Of a DNA stretch of 59,596 nucleotides, positions 8,336-17,554 are shown in pieces. Origin of the DNA: an uncultured Xanthobacter sp. (GTDB taxonomy: Bacteria > Pseudomonadota > Alphaproteobacteria > Rhizobiales > Xanthobacteraceae); contig CALMSN010000183.1 of NCBI GenBank assembly GCA_937872325.1, positions 1 through 59,596 on the forward strand, written 5' to 3'. Below the pieces are notes generated by a model. The model was not told where the DNA came from. It saw only the letters and a program-made list of their open reading frames with translations, and did no database searches. Position 1 is the stretch's first letter. The number at the start of each line of letters is the position of its first letter. The position numbers were made by a program, and so were the translations under genes.

Positions 8336-9019
8336 TCAATCCGTTACCAGTGCCACGATGCCGGCAGCAGCAAAGCGGACGAGCAGTGCGTAAGGCTTCT
8401 CGCCGCTGCTCTTGGCGCCGAGCCGTTCGGCGCGACCGCTCGGTGAGTGCGCCTGAAGGCGGGCGCCGATTGCGAAAAGATAAGCCCAGGCCGCTTCCTC
8501 TTGCGTCAGGCCGGGCACGACCCTGCGAAAGGCCACCATGAAGTTCTGCGCGGATGGATCGTAAAACTTGCGAACGATCGCAATTGACCGCTCATCGGCG
8601 GAAATGGTGACCGCGGCAAGCATCTGAACATAATAACGAAGCTTCCCCTTCGATTCACCAAGAAGATCGTCGAGCGACATGAACAGGATCGACAGGACAT
8701 CTTCCAGCCGGACGGAAGCCTCGTCCGCAAACAATTTGTCGAGCCGGTTGAGGCGAACCTCACGGATGACCTTCGCGCGCCGTTCGAAGACGGCCTCATA
8801 GAGGGTCGCCTTGTTCCGAAAATGATAGTGGAGGAGAGACTGCGCGATGCCGGCTTGCTCGGCGATCGCACGCATCCCGCCTCCATCGAAGCCGTGGATG
8901 CCGAAGATCTGCTCTGCCGCATCCAATATGGCATGCAGCGTCCCCCTCTGCGTGTCGTTTGCCGCAGACGACGCAGGCTTGGCGGCGGTGATCGTGGCCA
9001 TGCTGTTTTTCTTCTTCAT
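8336..9019 (-). CDS. TetR-family transcriptional regulator
   Basis: A 227-residue TetR-type repressor. The N-terminal helix-turn-helix is clear: AILDAAEQIFGIHGFDGGGM, then RAIAEQAGIAQSLLHYHFRNK and ATLYEAVF. The ligand-binding C-terminal part is variable, as usual. The ATG at 9019 (MKKKNSM) is used; an ATG at 9001 is also possible. The gene is divergent from the MFS-transporter operon. A 16-bp palindrome sits within the putative promoter of that operon, so repression relieved by the transported compound or a metabolite is a reasonable inference. Confidence 0.88.
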   Translation of the reverse strand: MKKKNSMATITAAKPASSAANDTQRGTLHAILDAAEQIFGIHGFDGGGMRAIAEQAGIAQSLLHYHFRNKATLYEAVFERRAKVIREVRLNRLDKLFADEASVRLEDVLSILFMSLDDLLGESKGKLRYYVQMLAAVTISADERSIAIVRKFYDPSAQNFMVAFRRVVPGLTQEEAAWAYLFAIGARLQAHSPSGRAERLGAKSSGEKPYALLVRFAAAGIVALVTD

Positions 9020-9153
9020 CACTATACTTACGCGGTCCATCCAAATCGGTGCGGCCTGAAAATAGCAGACTTTGCCCGCTTTTAGGACCCACAACGCCGT
9101 GCCGAACCGCTCGGAACGACGACAAACAAGAGCGCAGAATGCCACCTTACTAC

Positions 9154-9181
9154 TTGACTGATCGACCGATCAGGGTATGTT
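9154..9181 (+). promoter_or_regulatory. Promoter of the MFS operon with embedded TetR-type operator
   Basis: TTGACT (9154-9159) and TATGTT (9176-9181), 16 bp apart, form a plausible sigma-70 promoter. CTGATCG-AC-CGATCAG (9158-9173) is a perfect palindrome filling the spacer. A repressor bound there would exclude RNA polymerase. The TetR gene lies just to the left on the other strand. Confidence 0.6.
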
Positions 9182-9407
9182 TACGATTGTGAGGCCACGC
9201 GACGCCATTAGGTTAAGGCCTCGAAAATGATCCGCAGCGGACCGGCCTGGAGTTTTTACGGAAGTCGGAGGCGTTCCAACCGACGTTGATCCGGCAGGCG
9301 ACGACTTCAAGTCCATGCGCCGACATGGTCCGCGAAATCGTAAAGGCCCGCGCTGACGGGCCGAGACGAAGTATAAAAAACAATATACGCCCCTTGGGAG
9401 GAGAGCG

Positions 9408-10742
9408 ATGTCGGGAATTATTACTGCTGACCAATCAATCGACGCCGGAAAAGCAAAAATTATCCGAGACGTGTATCGAAAGATAACACTCCGGATTCTG
9501 CCCCTCATGTTCATTTGCTATGTGGCGGCCTATCTCGACCGGATCAATGTCGGTTTCGCCCAACTGCAGATGAAGTCTGAACTTGGCTTCAGCGATGCTG
9601 TATATGGCTTCGGAGCGGGCATCTTTTTCCTCGGCTATTTTCTGTTCGAGGTGCCAAGCAATCTTTGGCTCCAAAAAATAGGCGCCCGCAAGACGATTAC
9701 CCGCATCATGGTCATGTGGGGCCTGATCTCTGCCTTGATGGCGTTCGTCCACGAGCCATGGCTATTCTACGTCCTGCGCTTCATGCTCGGCGTCTTCGAA
9801 GCCGGATTCTTTCCAGGCGTGATCCTCTACTTCACCTTCTGGTATCCGGCGAAATACAGGGGGCGCGTCATCGCCCTGTTCAGCAGCGCCTTTGCGGTGG
9901 CCGGCATTCTCGGCGGTCCGATCTCCGGATGGATCATGACCGACATGGGAGGCGTCATGGGCCTGCAGGGCTGGCAATGGATGTTCATCCTTGAAGGCCT
10001 GCCTACGGTGCTGCTTGGGCTGTTCGTCTTCTTCTATCTTGACGACCGGCCGGATGACGCCTCCTGGCTTTCGGACCAGCAGAAAGCCGTCGTGCGTGCC
10101 GATCTGGAGCGGGAGAATGCCGGCGCGCCCAGCAGCCACGGTCTCGGGGCCTATCTCACCGCCATGCGCGATCCGAAGGTCTATGGGCTTGCGCTGAGCT
10201 GGTTCTGCTTCATATGCGGCATCTACATGATCAGCTTCTGGCTGCCGACCATCATCAAGGAGATGGGGTTCTCCAACGCCTTGCATATCGGCCTTCTCGC
10301 AGCAATCCCGTATGGTGTTGCAACGCTCGGCATGATCCTGGTCGGCATGAGTTCGGACCGCACGCTGGAACGCCGCTGGCATTGCGCGATACCGGCCTTC
10401 ATCGGCGCGGCTTCGCTCGTGGCGCTGCCGCAGGTGCAAGGAAACCTGATCGTCTCCTTCATCCTGCTCTCGGTCGGCGCGCTCGGCATCTTCACCACCG
10501 TGCCGCTCTTCTGGACGATCCCGACCGCCTATCTGAAGGGCACGGCGGCGGCCGGCGGCATCGCGTTCGTCAACAGCCTCGGGCTCATCGGCGGCTTCGT
10601 CAGCCCGTTCGTCCTTGGCTGGATCAAAACCGCAACGGGGACACTGGTGATCGGCAATTGGCTGGTGGCCGGCGTGCTCGTCGTTGGCGGCCTGTCCTTG
10701 CTGATCACCGTGAGTGCGGAATCGCTCCGCCAGACGCGTTAA
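9408..10742 (+). CDS. MFS transporter, anion:cation symporter (ACS) type
   Basis: A 444-residue major facilitator protein with about 12 hydrophobic segments in the inner membrane. The first half has YLDRINVGFAQLQMKSELGF and GAGIFFLGYFLFEVPSNLWL, which are signature stretches of the ACS family (phthalate, tartrate, glucarate and 4-hydroxyphenylacetate uptake). GGGAGGAGA stands before the ATG. The TetR-type operator lies about 235 bp upstream and the catabolic genes follow in the same direction, so it probably imports the organic acid on which the operon acts. The exact substrate cannot be read from sequence. Confidence 0.88.
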   Translation: MSGIITADQSIDAGKAKIIRDVYRKITLRILPLMFICYVAAYLDRINVGFAQLQMKSELGFSDAVYGFGAGIFFLGYFLFEVPSNLWLQKIGARKTITRIMVMWGLISALMAFVHEPWLFYVLRFMLGVFEAGFFPGVILYFTFWYPAKYRGRVIALFSSAFAVAGILGGPISGWIMTDMGGVMGLQGWQWMFILEGLPTVLLGLFVFFYLDDRPDDASWLSDQQKAVVRADLERENAGAPSSHGLGAYLTAMRDPKVYGLALSWFCFICGIYMISFWLPTIIKEMGFSNALHIGLLAAIPYGVATLGMILVGMSSDRTLERRWHCAIPAFIGAASLVALPQVQGNLIVSFILLSVGALGIFTTVPLFWTIPTAYLKGTAAAGGIAFVNSLGLIGGFVSPFVLGWIKTATGTLVIGNWLVAGVLVVGGLSLLITVSAESLRQTR

Positions 10743-10774
10743 GGGCAGCGCGCCTCAATCCGAAAGGAATAGCC

Positions 10775-11554
10775 ATGCGCTTTATCGACCTGTCCATGAC
10801 GCTCGAGAATGACGTGCCGTCGGACCCTCCCGGATACGAGTTCCGGATCGACTACATCAGCCATGCCGATATGGTCCCCGTGCTGCAGAAGCGCTACGAC
10901 GGCCTGAAGGCGGAAGAGCTGATCGGCGGCGAGGCGTTCGCGTTGGAGCGCATCACGCTCTCCAGCCACAACGGCACACACGTCGACGCGCCCTGGCATT
11001 ACTCCTCGAAGATGACCGATGGCTCACCCTCCCGGACCATCGAGGAAATGCCGCTCGACTGGTTCTTCCGGCCAGCATTCAAGCTTGATTTCCGCAGATT
11101 TCCGGATGGCTACATCGTCACGCCGGATGATATCGACCGCGAATTGGCCCGCATCGGCTACACTGTGCAGCCCTTCGACATCGTGGTCGTCAACACCTCG
11201 GCCGGCGAGCGCTTCGGAACGCCTGCCTATCCCGAAAGCGGTTGCGGCATGGGACGCGCGGCAACCCTCCACCTGGTGGGCATGGGCGTGCGCGTCGTCG
11301 GCACAGACGCCTGGAGCTGGGACGCGCCCTACAAATACGTCGCCGAACGTTACGCGCGCGACCGCGACGCCTCCATCATCTGGGAGGGGCACAAGGCCGG
11401 GCGCGATGCGGAATACTGCCAGATCGAGAAGCTGCGCTTCCTCGATCAGCTGCCCGACCACGGTTTCCGCATCGCCTGCTTTCCCGTGAAGATCCACGCC
11501 GCTTCTGCCGGGTGGACACGCGCGGTCGCCATTTTGGACAACGAAACCCGCTGA
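10775..11554 (+). CDS. Cyclase/kynurenine-formamidase-like metal-dependent hydrolase
   Basis: A 259-residue protein of the cyclase family (arylformamidase KynB, isatin hydrolase and relatives). The metal-binding signature is SSHNGTHVDAPWHY, with His, Asp and His ligands to Mn or Zn. Family members hydrolyse amide bonds of aryl formamides, isatin or other cyclic substrates. AAAGGA stands before ATG 10775. The gene lies 32 bp after the MFS gene and 12 bp before the crotonase gene, so it belongs to the operon. Kynurenine formamidases are usually about 210 residues; this longer form with the insert before the His motif is more like isatin-hydrolase-type members. Confidence 0.8.
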   Translation: MRFIDLSMTLENDVPSDPPGYEFRIDYISHADMVPVLQKRYDGLKAEELIGGEAFALERITLSSHNGTHVDAPWHYSSKMTDGSPSRTIEEMPLDWFFRPAFKLDFRRFPDGYIVTPDDIDRELARIGYTVQPFDIVVVNTSAGERFGTPAYPESGCGMGRAATLHLVGMGVRVVGTDAWSWDAPYKYVAERYARDRDASIIWEGHKAGRDAEYCQIEKLRFLDQLPDHGFRIACFPVKIHAASAGWTRAVAILDNETR

Positions 11555-11566
11555 GGAGCAGACATC

Positions 11567-12349
11567 ATGAGCATGAGCCAGATCGAGCGCCCGGAAACCA
11601 CGTTCGACACCTACAAGGACCTCTTCAAGACGATCCGGATGCGGCGTGAGGAGGGCATCCTGGAGATGCAGCTTCACACCGATGGCGGGCCGCTGCGCTG
11701 GAGCCTGCTTGCACACAACGAGCTTGAAAGGGCGTTCCTCGAGGTGGGGCGCGACCCCGCCACCGGCGTCGTCATCCTCACCGGGACGGGGGACGAGTTC
11801 TGCGGACCGGCGATCGAGCCGGGCAAGCACCCCAATCGGAATATCATGACGCCCGAGACCTACGACCCGATCTTCTGGGAGAGCAAGCAGCTCCTGCCGC
11901 ATCTGCTTTCGATCGAGGCGCCGGTGATCTCGGCGATCAACGGACCGGCGGTACGACATGCCGAGATTCCGCTGCTCGCCGACATCGTGCTCGCCACTGA
12001 CGACACCTTTCTGCAGGACACAGCCCACTATCCCGGCGGCATGGTCCCGGGCGACGGGATGCACATCGTCATGCCGCTGCTCATGGGCTTCAACCGCGGG
12101 CGCTATTTTCTGCTGACCGGCCAGAAGGTTTCGGCGGCCGAAGCCCATTCGATGGGGCTGGTGAACGAGGTGCTGCCGCGGGCGGCACTCAAGGACCGGG
12201 CCTGGGAGCTGGCTCGTCAGCTGATGCTGCAGCCCAGGCTGGTGCGCCGGTATACTCGGATCGCGCTGACTGAGGAACTGCGTTCACGCATGCAGGGGCT
12301 GCTCGGCTACGGCCTCGCCCTCGAAGGCATGGCGCGCATGAAATCGTAA
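11567..12349 (+). CDS. Crotonase-family hydrolase, 6-oxocamphor-hydrolase-like
   Basis: A 260-residue crotonase-fold protein. It lacks the usual enoyl-CoA hydratase glutamates in the expected spots. Instead it has APVISAINGPAVRHAEIPLL and TAHYPGGMVPGDGMH, a pattern I associate with 6-oxocamphor hydrolase and other carbon-carbon bond hydrolases that open cyclic beta-diketones by a retro-Claisen step without CoA. Candidate catalytic residues are the His after TA and the Asp of PGDG. GFNRGRYFLLTGQKVSAAEA then follows, as in crotonases. Operon context, between a cyclase-family hydrolase and a molybdenum hydroxylase, favours ring cleavage of a diketone or related intermediate. A CoA-dependent role cannot be excluded. 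Confidence 0.7.
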   Translation: MSMSQIERPETTFDTYKDLFKTIRMRREEGILEMQLHTDGGPLRWSLLAHNELERAFLEVGRDPATGVVILTGTGDEFCGPAIEPGKHPNRNIMTPETYDPIFWESKQLLPHLLSIEAPVISAINGPAVRHAEIPLLADIVLATDDTFLQDTAHYPGGMVPGDGMHIVMPLLMGFNRGRYFLLTGQKVSAAEAHSMGLVNEVLPRAALKDRAWELARQLMLQPRLVRRYTRIALTEELRSRMQGLLGYGLALEGMARMKS

Positions 12350-12372
12350 TTTGAGTCAAGTCGTTAGGGAGG

Positions 12373-14937
12373 ATGGGTGGCGTCATCGGCGCGGTTTACA
12401 GTGCCGAATCCACTCGATGTCGAATGAAAATGTCTACGACAAATGATGCGCCCACGCTGGACTCGAGGTCCATGGCGCAAACGCGAAGGGACGAGAGCCA
12501 GTCTCGTCCCGACAAAGCCGGGGAGCCGCAGGGTCAGGCAAGGCAGACGACGCCTTCGCACGATCACGCTTCGGGTCGAGGCGGAATCGGCGACAGTGTC
12601 CCGCGCATCGACGGTCTTCGCTATACGAAGGGGCTCGTGCGCTACAGCGCCGACCTGATCCCGCAGACCTCGCTTCATCTGGCCCTGGTACGCTCCCCGC
12701 ATCCCCGTGCGCGCCTGGTCGCAATCGACGCGGACGCGGCGCGCGCCATGGAAGGCGTCGTCGCCGTGATCGGCGGGGCGGAGGCGGCAAGCCTCTGCGA
12801 TCCCATGCCGCCGGCGCTGCCGTTCCGTCCGCCACACGCCGACAGGCAGGTCATCGGCCGGTGTCTTGCGGTGGATGAGGTTGCCTACACCGCGCAGCCC
12901 GTCGTCGCGGTCGTTGCCGAGAGTATTCATCAGGCCGAGGCTGCCGCTGAATCCGTCGTGGTGCGATACGAAATCCTCGACCCGGTTCTCGATCCCGATC
13001 GGGCCCTGCTTGCGGATGCGCCGATCGTTCATCCCGGTTGGAGCTCCAATATCGTCGCGCAGGACCGCATCGTCGCCGGCGACGTGGACGCCGCCTTTCA
13101 AGAGGCGGATTGCGTGGTGCGGGGCGAAGTCGTGATGCACGGCTCCACCGCCGCACCCATGGAGACCGTCTGCTATATCGGCGACTGGGACGATCGCGTC
13201 GGCCGGCTGACCATGACGGGCTCGTTCCAGAACCCGCACACCACGCGCTGGCAGATCGCGACCGCGCTGCGGATGAGCGAGGCGGATGTGCGCGTGGTCG
13301 CTCCGGCCATGGGCGGCGGCTTCGGCCTGAAGATGGCCGGGCATGTGGAGGAAGGGCTGGTCGCCCTTCTGAGCCGAATGCTGCGGCGCCCGGTCGCCTA
13401 TGTCGAGAACCGCCGCGACAATCTTCTCGCCCATTCGCGTGAACAGCGCCATGTCTTCGAGATCGCCGGCATGCGCGATGGCCGCGTGGTCGCCTTTCGC
13501 AACAGCTTCGTGGCGGATGTCGGCATCGTCGGGCCCGGCAACGGGTGGACCATGCCGATGGTCACGGCGACGGTGTTTCCCACCGTCTACGACGTCGCGA
13601 ATGTGGAGGTGTCGGCGACCCTGGCCGCCACCAATGCGGTGCCGTGGCAACCCATTCGGGGCTATGGCAAGGAGGCTGCCAATCTCGTCATGGAGCGGGC
13701 GATCGACAGCCTGGCGCGGGAGCTGCGGCTCGACCCCGCTCTCGTGCGCGCCCGCAATCTCCTGCCATCCACGGCCCTGCCCCGCCGGCTTCCTTCGGGC
13801 CTCAACGTCGATAGCGGAGACTATCCCGCGGCGCTGGAAGGGCTGAAGACGCTGTTCGGCTACGACGAGTGGCGCGCCCGGCAGCAGGCGGCGCGCGGGA
13901 CAGGCTACAGCATCGGGATCGGCCTGGGCTTCGAGCTGACGCCGGAAGGCGGAGCCCGCCCCGGTGCCTTTCCCAGCGGGTTCGAGACGGCCAGCATCCG
14001 GATGTCGCCCACCGGCACGGTCCAGGTGGCGATCGGCGTGACCTCTCCGGGCAGCGGCAACGAGACGGGCATCGCGCAGATCGTCGCGGGCGTGCTCGGC
14101 CTGCCTCCGCACGCGATCCGCGTGCTGCAGGGCGACACCGACGTGGTGCCCGTCGGCACCGGCAACGCGAGCAGCCGCGCGCTGCTTTACGGCGGGCCGG
14201 CCGCTCATCTCGCGGCGGAAGATCTGCGGCGCAAGCTCGCGATCTGCGCCGGAAATCTCCTCGCTGTCGCGCCCGAAACGATCTCGTTCGCCGACGGGTT
14301 TGCCATCGGTCCCGATGGCGCCAGCGTCTCGCTCAAGGATATCGCGCTCGGGGTGCACACCGATCCGTTCCGGGTCGGCAAGGGCATCGACTTGCCCCTG
14401 GAGGCCACCCGCAGCTTTCAGCCCAGCAACGTCCAGGTCGTGCCCGACGAGAAGGGGCGGATCGCGACATATTCCTCGTTTCCCTATTCGGTTCACGCGG
14501 CCGCGGTCGCGCTCGACGAGGGCACGGGCGTCGTCAAGCTTCTCGACTTCGCGGCCATGCATGATTGCGGCGTGATGGTGAACCCCGCCCTTGTGACGGG
14601 CCAGTTGAAGGGCGCCATCGCCATGGGTGTCGGCGCCGGGCTGTGGGAAGAGCTGACCTATACTGCTGGCAGGGCCCTCGTCGCCGACCGCTTCAAAACC
14701 TACCTGCTGCCACGCTCCACGGACCTTCCGCCGCTGCGGATCGGTCATATGTGCACGCCCAGCCCGTTCCATCCGCTGGGGATGAAGGGCGCCGGAGAAT
14801 CCGGGCTCGGCGGATCGCTGGCCGCAGTCACCAATGCCGTGGCCGACGCGTTGGGCGCCGCCGCACCTTCCACGACCGTCGTTCCGGCGACACCGCCGCG
14901 GCTGATGGCTCTTCTGAGTGGGAGCGGCACGCCATGA
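12373..14937 (+). CDS. Molybdenum hydroxylase, large (molybdopterin-binding) subunit
   Basis: The large catalytic subunit of a xanthine-dehydrogenase/CO-dehydrogenase-type hydroxylase. It has the N-terminal aldehyde-oxidase domain (GLRYTKGLVRYSADL, LVRSPHPRARLVAID), the cofactor-binding MGGGFGLKM loop and PIRGYGKEAAN, and, near the C-terminus, the segment GMKGAGESGLGG that carries the catalytic glutamate. No CoxL-type selenated-Cys loop is evident, so CO oxidation is unlikely. Hydroxylation of a ring carbon next to nitrogen or of an aldehyde is more likely. Start uncertain: ATG 12373 sits on its own AGGGAGG, so ATG 12424 may be used. The stop overlaps the next gene (ATGA). Confidence 0.88.
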   Translation: MGGVIGAVYSAESTRCRMKMSTTNDAPTLDSRSMAQTRRDESQSRPDKAGEPQGQARQTTPSHDHASGRGGIGDSVPRIDGLRYTKGLVRYSADLIPQTSLHLALVRSPHPRARLVAIDADAARAMEGVVAVIGGAEAASLCDPMPPALPFRPPHADRQVIGRCLAVDEVAYTAQPVVAVVAESIHQAEAAAESVVVRYEILDPVLDPDRALLADAPIVHPGWSSNIVAQDRIVAGDVDAAFQEADCVVRGEVVMHGSTAAPMETVCYIGDWDDRVGRLTMTGSFQNPHTTRWQIATALRMSEADVRVVAPAMGGGFGLKMAGHVEEGLVALLSRMLRRPVAYVENRRDNLLAHSREQRHVFEIAGMRDGRVVAFRNSFVADVGIVGPGNGWTMPMVTATVFPTVYDVANVEVSATLAATNAVPWQPIRGYGKEAANLVMERAIDSLARELRLDPALVRARNLLPSTALPRRLPSGLNVDSGDYPAALEGLKTLFGYDEWRARQQAARGTGYSIGIGLGFELTPEGGARPGAFPSGFETASIRMSPTGTVQVAIGVTSPGSGNETGIAQIVAGVLGLPPHAIRVLQGDTDVVPVGTGNASSRALLYGGPAAHLAAEDLRRKLAICAGNLLAVAPETISFADGFAIGPDGASVSLKDIALGVHTDPFRVGKGIDLPLEATRSFQPSNVQVVPDEKGRIATYSSFPYSVHAAAVALDEGTGVVKLLDFAAMHDCGVMVNPALVTGQLKGAIAMGVGAGLWEELTYTAGRALVADRFKTYLLPRSTDLPPLRIGHMCTPSPFHPLGMKGAGESGLGGSLAAVTNAVADALGAAAPSTTVVPATPPRLMALLSGSGTP

Positions 14938-15785
14938 TCCGCCATGCTTTTCAATATGAGCGCCCGCGGACGCTGCCGGCGGCGGTCGTGCTGCTACGCG
15001 AAGCCGGATCCGAGGCCCGCGTGCTGGGAGGCGGCTCCATGCTGGTTCCCTTCCTCTCCTCTGGCCTCGACAGAGCCAGTCTCATTCTCGATCCGATTTG
15101 GCTCGACCTGGACGGCGTCCATGCCGACGCCAGGACGGTGCGTATCGGTGCCCGCGCGACCTATGCGACGCTTGCCGCGAGTACCGTGATCCGTGAGCGC
15201 CTGCCCCTGCTCGCGGCCATGGTCGCCGATATTACGGGCGGGGCCGGACTGTGGAACCTTGCGACGCTCGGCGGCGCCGTGTGCCTCGCCAACCCTTCAG
15301 CCGACGGTCCGGGCTGCCTTGCCGCCCTCGATGCGCGGTTTCGTCTCGCCTCGGTCGCGGGCGAGCGGCTGGTGCCGGCTGCCGATTTCTTTCTGGGCGC
15401 GTTCTCGACCTGCCGTCGCCCCGATGAGATTCTGATTGAGATGGTGATCCCGGCGGAGACGCCGATGGGGCGCAACAGCTATCGCAAGCTGAAGAATGCC
15501 GCGAGTTCCTGGCCGATCGTGACGGCTTCCGCCTTCACGACGCGGCGGGAGGATGGCGTCCACATCGTGCGGGCGAGCCTCGGTGCTGCGGCACCGGCGC
15601 CTCTGGCCGGCATCTGGACCTTCGACACCACGCCGGACCTATCCGACGCGTCGGCGATCGCAGATGCGCTCATAGCAAGGATGACGGTCGAATGGGCCGA
15701 CGAGTTGGCGGGGCCAGGCTATCGGCGGGCTGTGGCGAGAACCGTCCTCGAGCGCGTCCTTCGTGAGATGGTGGGGATTAGCTGA
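14934..15785 (+). CDS. Molybdenum hydroxylase, FAD-binding medium subunit
   Basis: A 283-residue CoxM/CutM-type subunit. It has ARVLGGGSMLVPFL, the FAD pyrophosphate loop, and GGAGLWNLATLGGAVCLANP, the second FAD-binding motif (usually TIGG, here TLGG), then a C-terminal CO-dehydrogenase flavoprotein domain. It carries electrons from the iron-sulfur subunit to the acceptor. Start and stop codons overlap with both neighbours, giving a tightly coupled large-medium-small order. No frameshift is seen. Confidence 0.9.
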   Translation: MIRHAFQYERPRTLPAAVVLLREAGSEARVLGGGSMLVPFLSSGLDRASLILDPIWLDLDGVHADARTVRIGARATYATLAASTVIRERLPLLAAMVADITGGAGLWNLATLGGAVCLANPSADGPGCLAALDARFRLASVAGERLVPAADFFLGAFSTCRRPDEILIEMVIPAETPMGRNSYRKLKNAASSWPIVTASAFTTRREDGVHIVRASLGAAAPAPLAGIWTFDTTPDLSDASAIADALIARMTVEWADELAGPGYRRAVARTVLERVLREMVGIS

Positions 15786-16276
15786 TGACCCGCAAGTTTA
15801 CTCTCAGTTGTTCGATCAATGGGGTGCAGGTCCGTCACGAGATCGACCCGCGCCTGCTCCTGCCGGAATTCGTGCGCGAGGTCGCAGGGCTCAGTGGCAC
15901 CCGCATGGGATGCCTGACGGGTGATTGCGGCGCCTGCACGCTCCGCATCGACGGAAAGGTCATAAAATCCTGCCTCGTGCCGGCCGTCGCAGCCGAGGGC
16001 CGCGAGATCGTCACGATCGAGGGCGCGTTTGATCTCGACGTCATCCAGCAGGCGTTCGTGTCCGAATACGGTTTCCAATGCGGCTTCTGCACCAACGGGA
16101 TGGTCTTTGCTGCGGGAGAACTGCTCCGCGAAAACCCTCATGCGAACGATGCCGATATACGGCGCGCGATCAGCGGCAATCTGTGCCGTTGCACCGGCTA
16201 TGACAGCATCGTCGCCGCCGTGAGGACGGCGCGGGACAATCTGGGCTCACAATCCCTGGCGAATTCGCCGCCGTGA
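15785..16276 (+). CDS. Molybdenum hydroxylase, 2Fe-2S small subunit
   Basis: A 163-residue CoxS-type subunit with two 2Fe-2S clusters. CLTGDCGACTLRIDGKVIKSC binds the plant-ferredoxin-type cluster (the first Cys of the four lies in this stretch), and CGFCTNGM with NLCRCTGYDSI binds the second. It passes electrons from the molybdenum site to FAD. The ATG shares a base with the stop of the FAD subunit. The enzyme would need molybdopterin cytosine dinucleotide and an XdhC-type maturation factor, neither encoded in this window. Confidence 0.92.
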   Translation: MTRKFTLSCSINGVQVRHEIDPRLLLPEFVREVAGLSGTRMGCLTGDCGACTLRIDGKVIKSCLVPAVAAEGREIVTIEGAFDLDVIQQAFVSEYGFQCGFCTNGMVFAAGELLRENPHANDADIRRAISGNLCRCTGYDSIVAAVRTARDNLGSQSLANSPP

Positions 16277-16462
16277 CCGGTCGGGTGGACCAAGATCCAT
16301 CGACCCGTCGTAGAGCCTTGCCGTCGGTCGAAGCTATTGCTGTCCGCGGGCGAATGGCGAGATCTTAGCGTTCGCCGACAATGTCGACGAAACGGCTGGT
16401 CGCATCGACCTCGATGGTCACGCCTGGGCGGCTCAATTCAACGCGGACTGGAGCGGGCAAGC

Positions 16463-17392
16463 ATGCGTATTCTCATGGTGGGCGCTGGAGGAACAGGCGG
16501 CTATTTCGGCGGACGTCTGGCGGTCGCAGGAAGGGATGTAACGTTTCTCGTTCGCGCGAAGCGGGCGGGCATTCTTCGCTCCGGCGGGCTGTCTATTCGC
16601 AGTCCGCTGGGTGACGTTCATGTGGCCAGGCCGCAGCTTGTCACGGCGGATCAGATCGCGCAGCCGTTCGACCTTATCGTATTGAGCTGCAAGGCCTACG
16701 ACCTGACGAACGCCATTGAATCGTTCGCTCCGGCGGTCGGACGGAACACGGCGATCCTGCCCCTTCTCAATGGCATGGCGCATCTTGCCGTTCTTGAGGA
16801 TCGGTTCGGAGCCGCCAGGGTTCTCGGCGGAATGTGCTTCATCTCGTCGACGACGGCGGCTGACGGCACGATCCTCCACCTGAACGACACCCACAGGCTG
16901 ACATTTGGCGAGCGCGGCGATCCACTGACGCCTCGTATCGAAGCCATAGCAAAACAACTTTCCGATGCCGGCTTTGATGCGGTCCTCAGCGACAATGTCA
17001 TGCAAGAGATGTGGAACAAATGGATATTCATTGCATCAAGCGCCGGCATGACGTGCCTGATGCGATCGGCGATCGGCGACTATGTCGCGGCAGGCGCCGC
17101 TCCGCTGGCCTCGCAACTCGTCGATGAATGCGCGGCGGTCGCTGACGCTGCCGGCTATGCCGCGAGCGACGCCGCGCTGGAGGGTGTTCGCGCATATGTC
17201 ACCCAGGCCGGCTCGACGATCTCGACATCCATGTTGCGCGACATCGAAAACAAATCGGCTATCGAAGCCGATCAGATCATAGGCGATATGCTTGAACGCG
17301 CTCGCAAGCTCGGGGCATCGCCCATCCTTGCCATGGCATATGCTCACCTGAAGTCCTATGAAGCCCGCCGCAAGCGGGAGACATCGAACTGA
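16463..17392 (+). CDS. Ketopantoate reductase (PanE/ApbA) family protein
   Basis: A 309-residue NADP-dependent reductase starting MRILMVGAGGTGGYFGGRLA, the Rossmann loop of PanE/ApbA proteins. It then has DLIVLSCKAYDL, NGMAHL and the C-terminal helical domain with MWNKWIFIASSAGMTCLMRS, which contains the conserved Lys of the family. True pantothenate-pathway PanE is possible. Its place 186 bp after a catabolic operon, however, suggests a paralogue that reduces a 2-keto acid from that pathway. The 186 bp in front contains no convincing gene. Confidence 0.8.
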   Translation: MRILMVGAGGTGGYFGGRLAVAGRDVTFLVRAKRAGILRSGGLSIRSPLGDVHVARPQLVTADQIAQPFDLIVLSCKAYDLTNAIESFAPAVGRNTAILPLLNGMAHLAVLEDRFGAARVLGGMCFISSTTAADGTILHLNDTHRLTFGERGDPLTPRIEAIAKQLSDAGFDAVLSDNVMQEMWNKWIFIASSAGMTCLMRSAIGDYVAAGAAPLASQLVDECAAVADAAGYAASDAALEGVRAYVTQAGSTISTSMLRDIENKSAIEADQIIGDMLERARKLGASPILAMAYAHLKSYEARRKRETSN

Positions 17393-17554
17393 GGGCGGCT
17401 GCGAACTCCGAGCCCGAGACGATTTCGCCGATCTTTAGGACTGCGGGGTGGAGAGCGTTACGTCGCGTGCGCCGAGCGCGCCGCTCCTCCATCGGTCTGC
17501 ACTGCATCGGTTCCCTGCAACAGATCAGCTCATCGGGCAAAAACGGCGAGATCG

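Noticed and set aside
12364..14772. An 802-codon open frame antisense to the molybdopterin subunit.
   Set aside because: It is a shadow of the GC-rich coding strand, with Arg/His/Asp-rich sequence and no domain. Similar antisense frames lie over divL, tsaE, addB and addA.
12373..16276. Assignment of the Mo hydroxylase as aerobic CO dehydrogenase.
   Set aside because: No CoxL-type active-site Cys loop is evident in the large subunit, and no cox accessory genes are present. The catabolic neighbours suggest another substrate.
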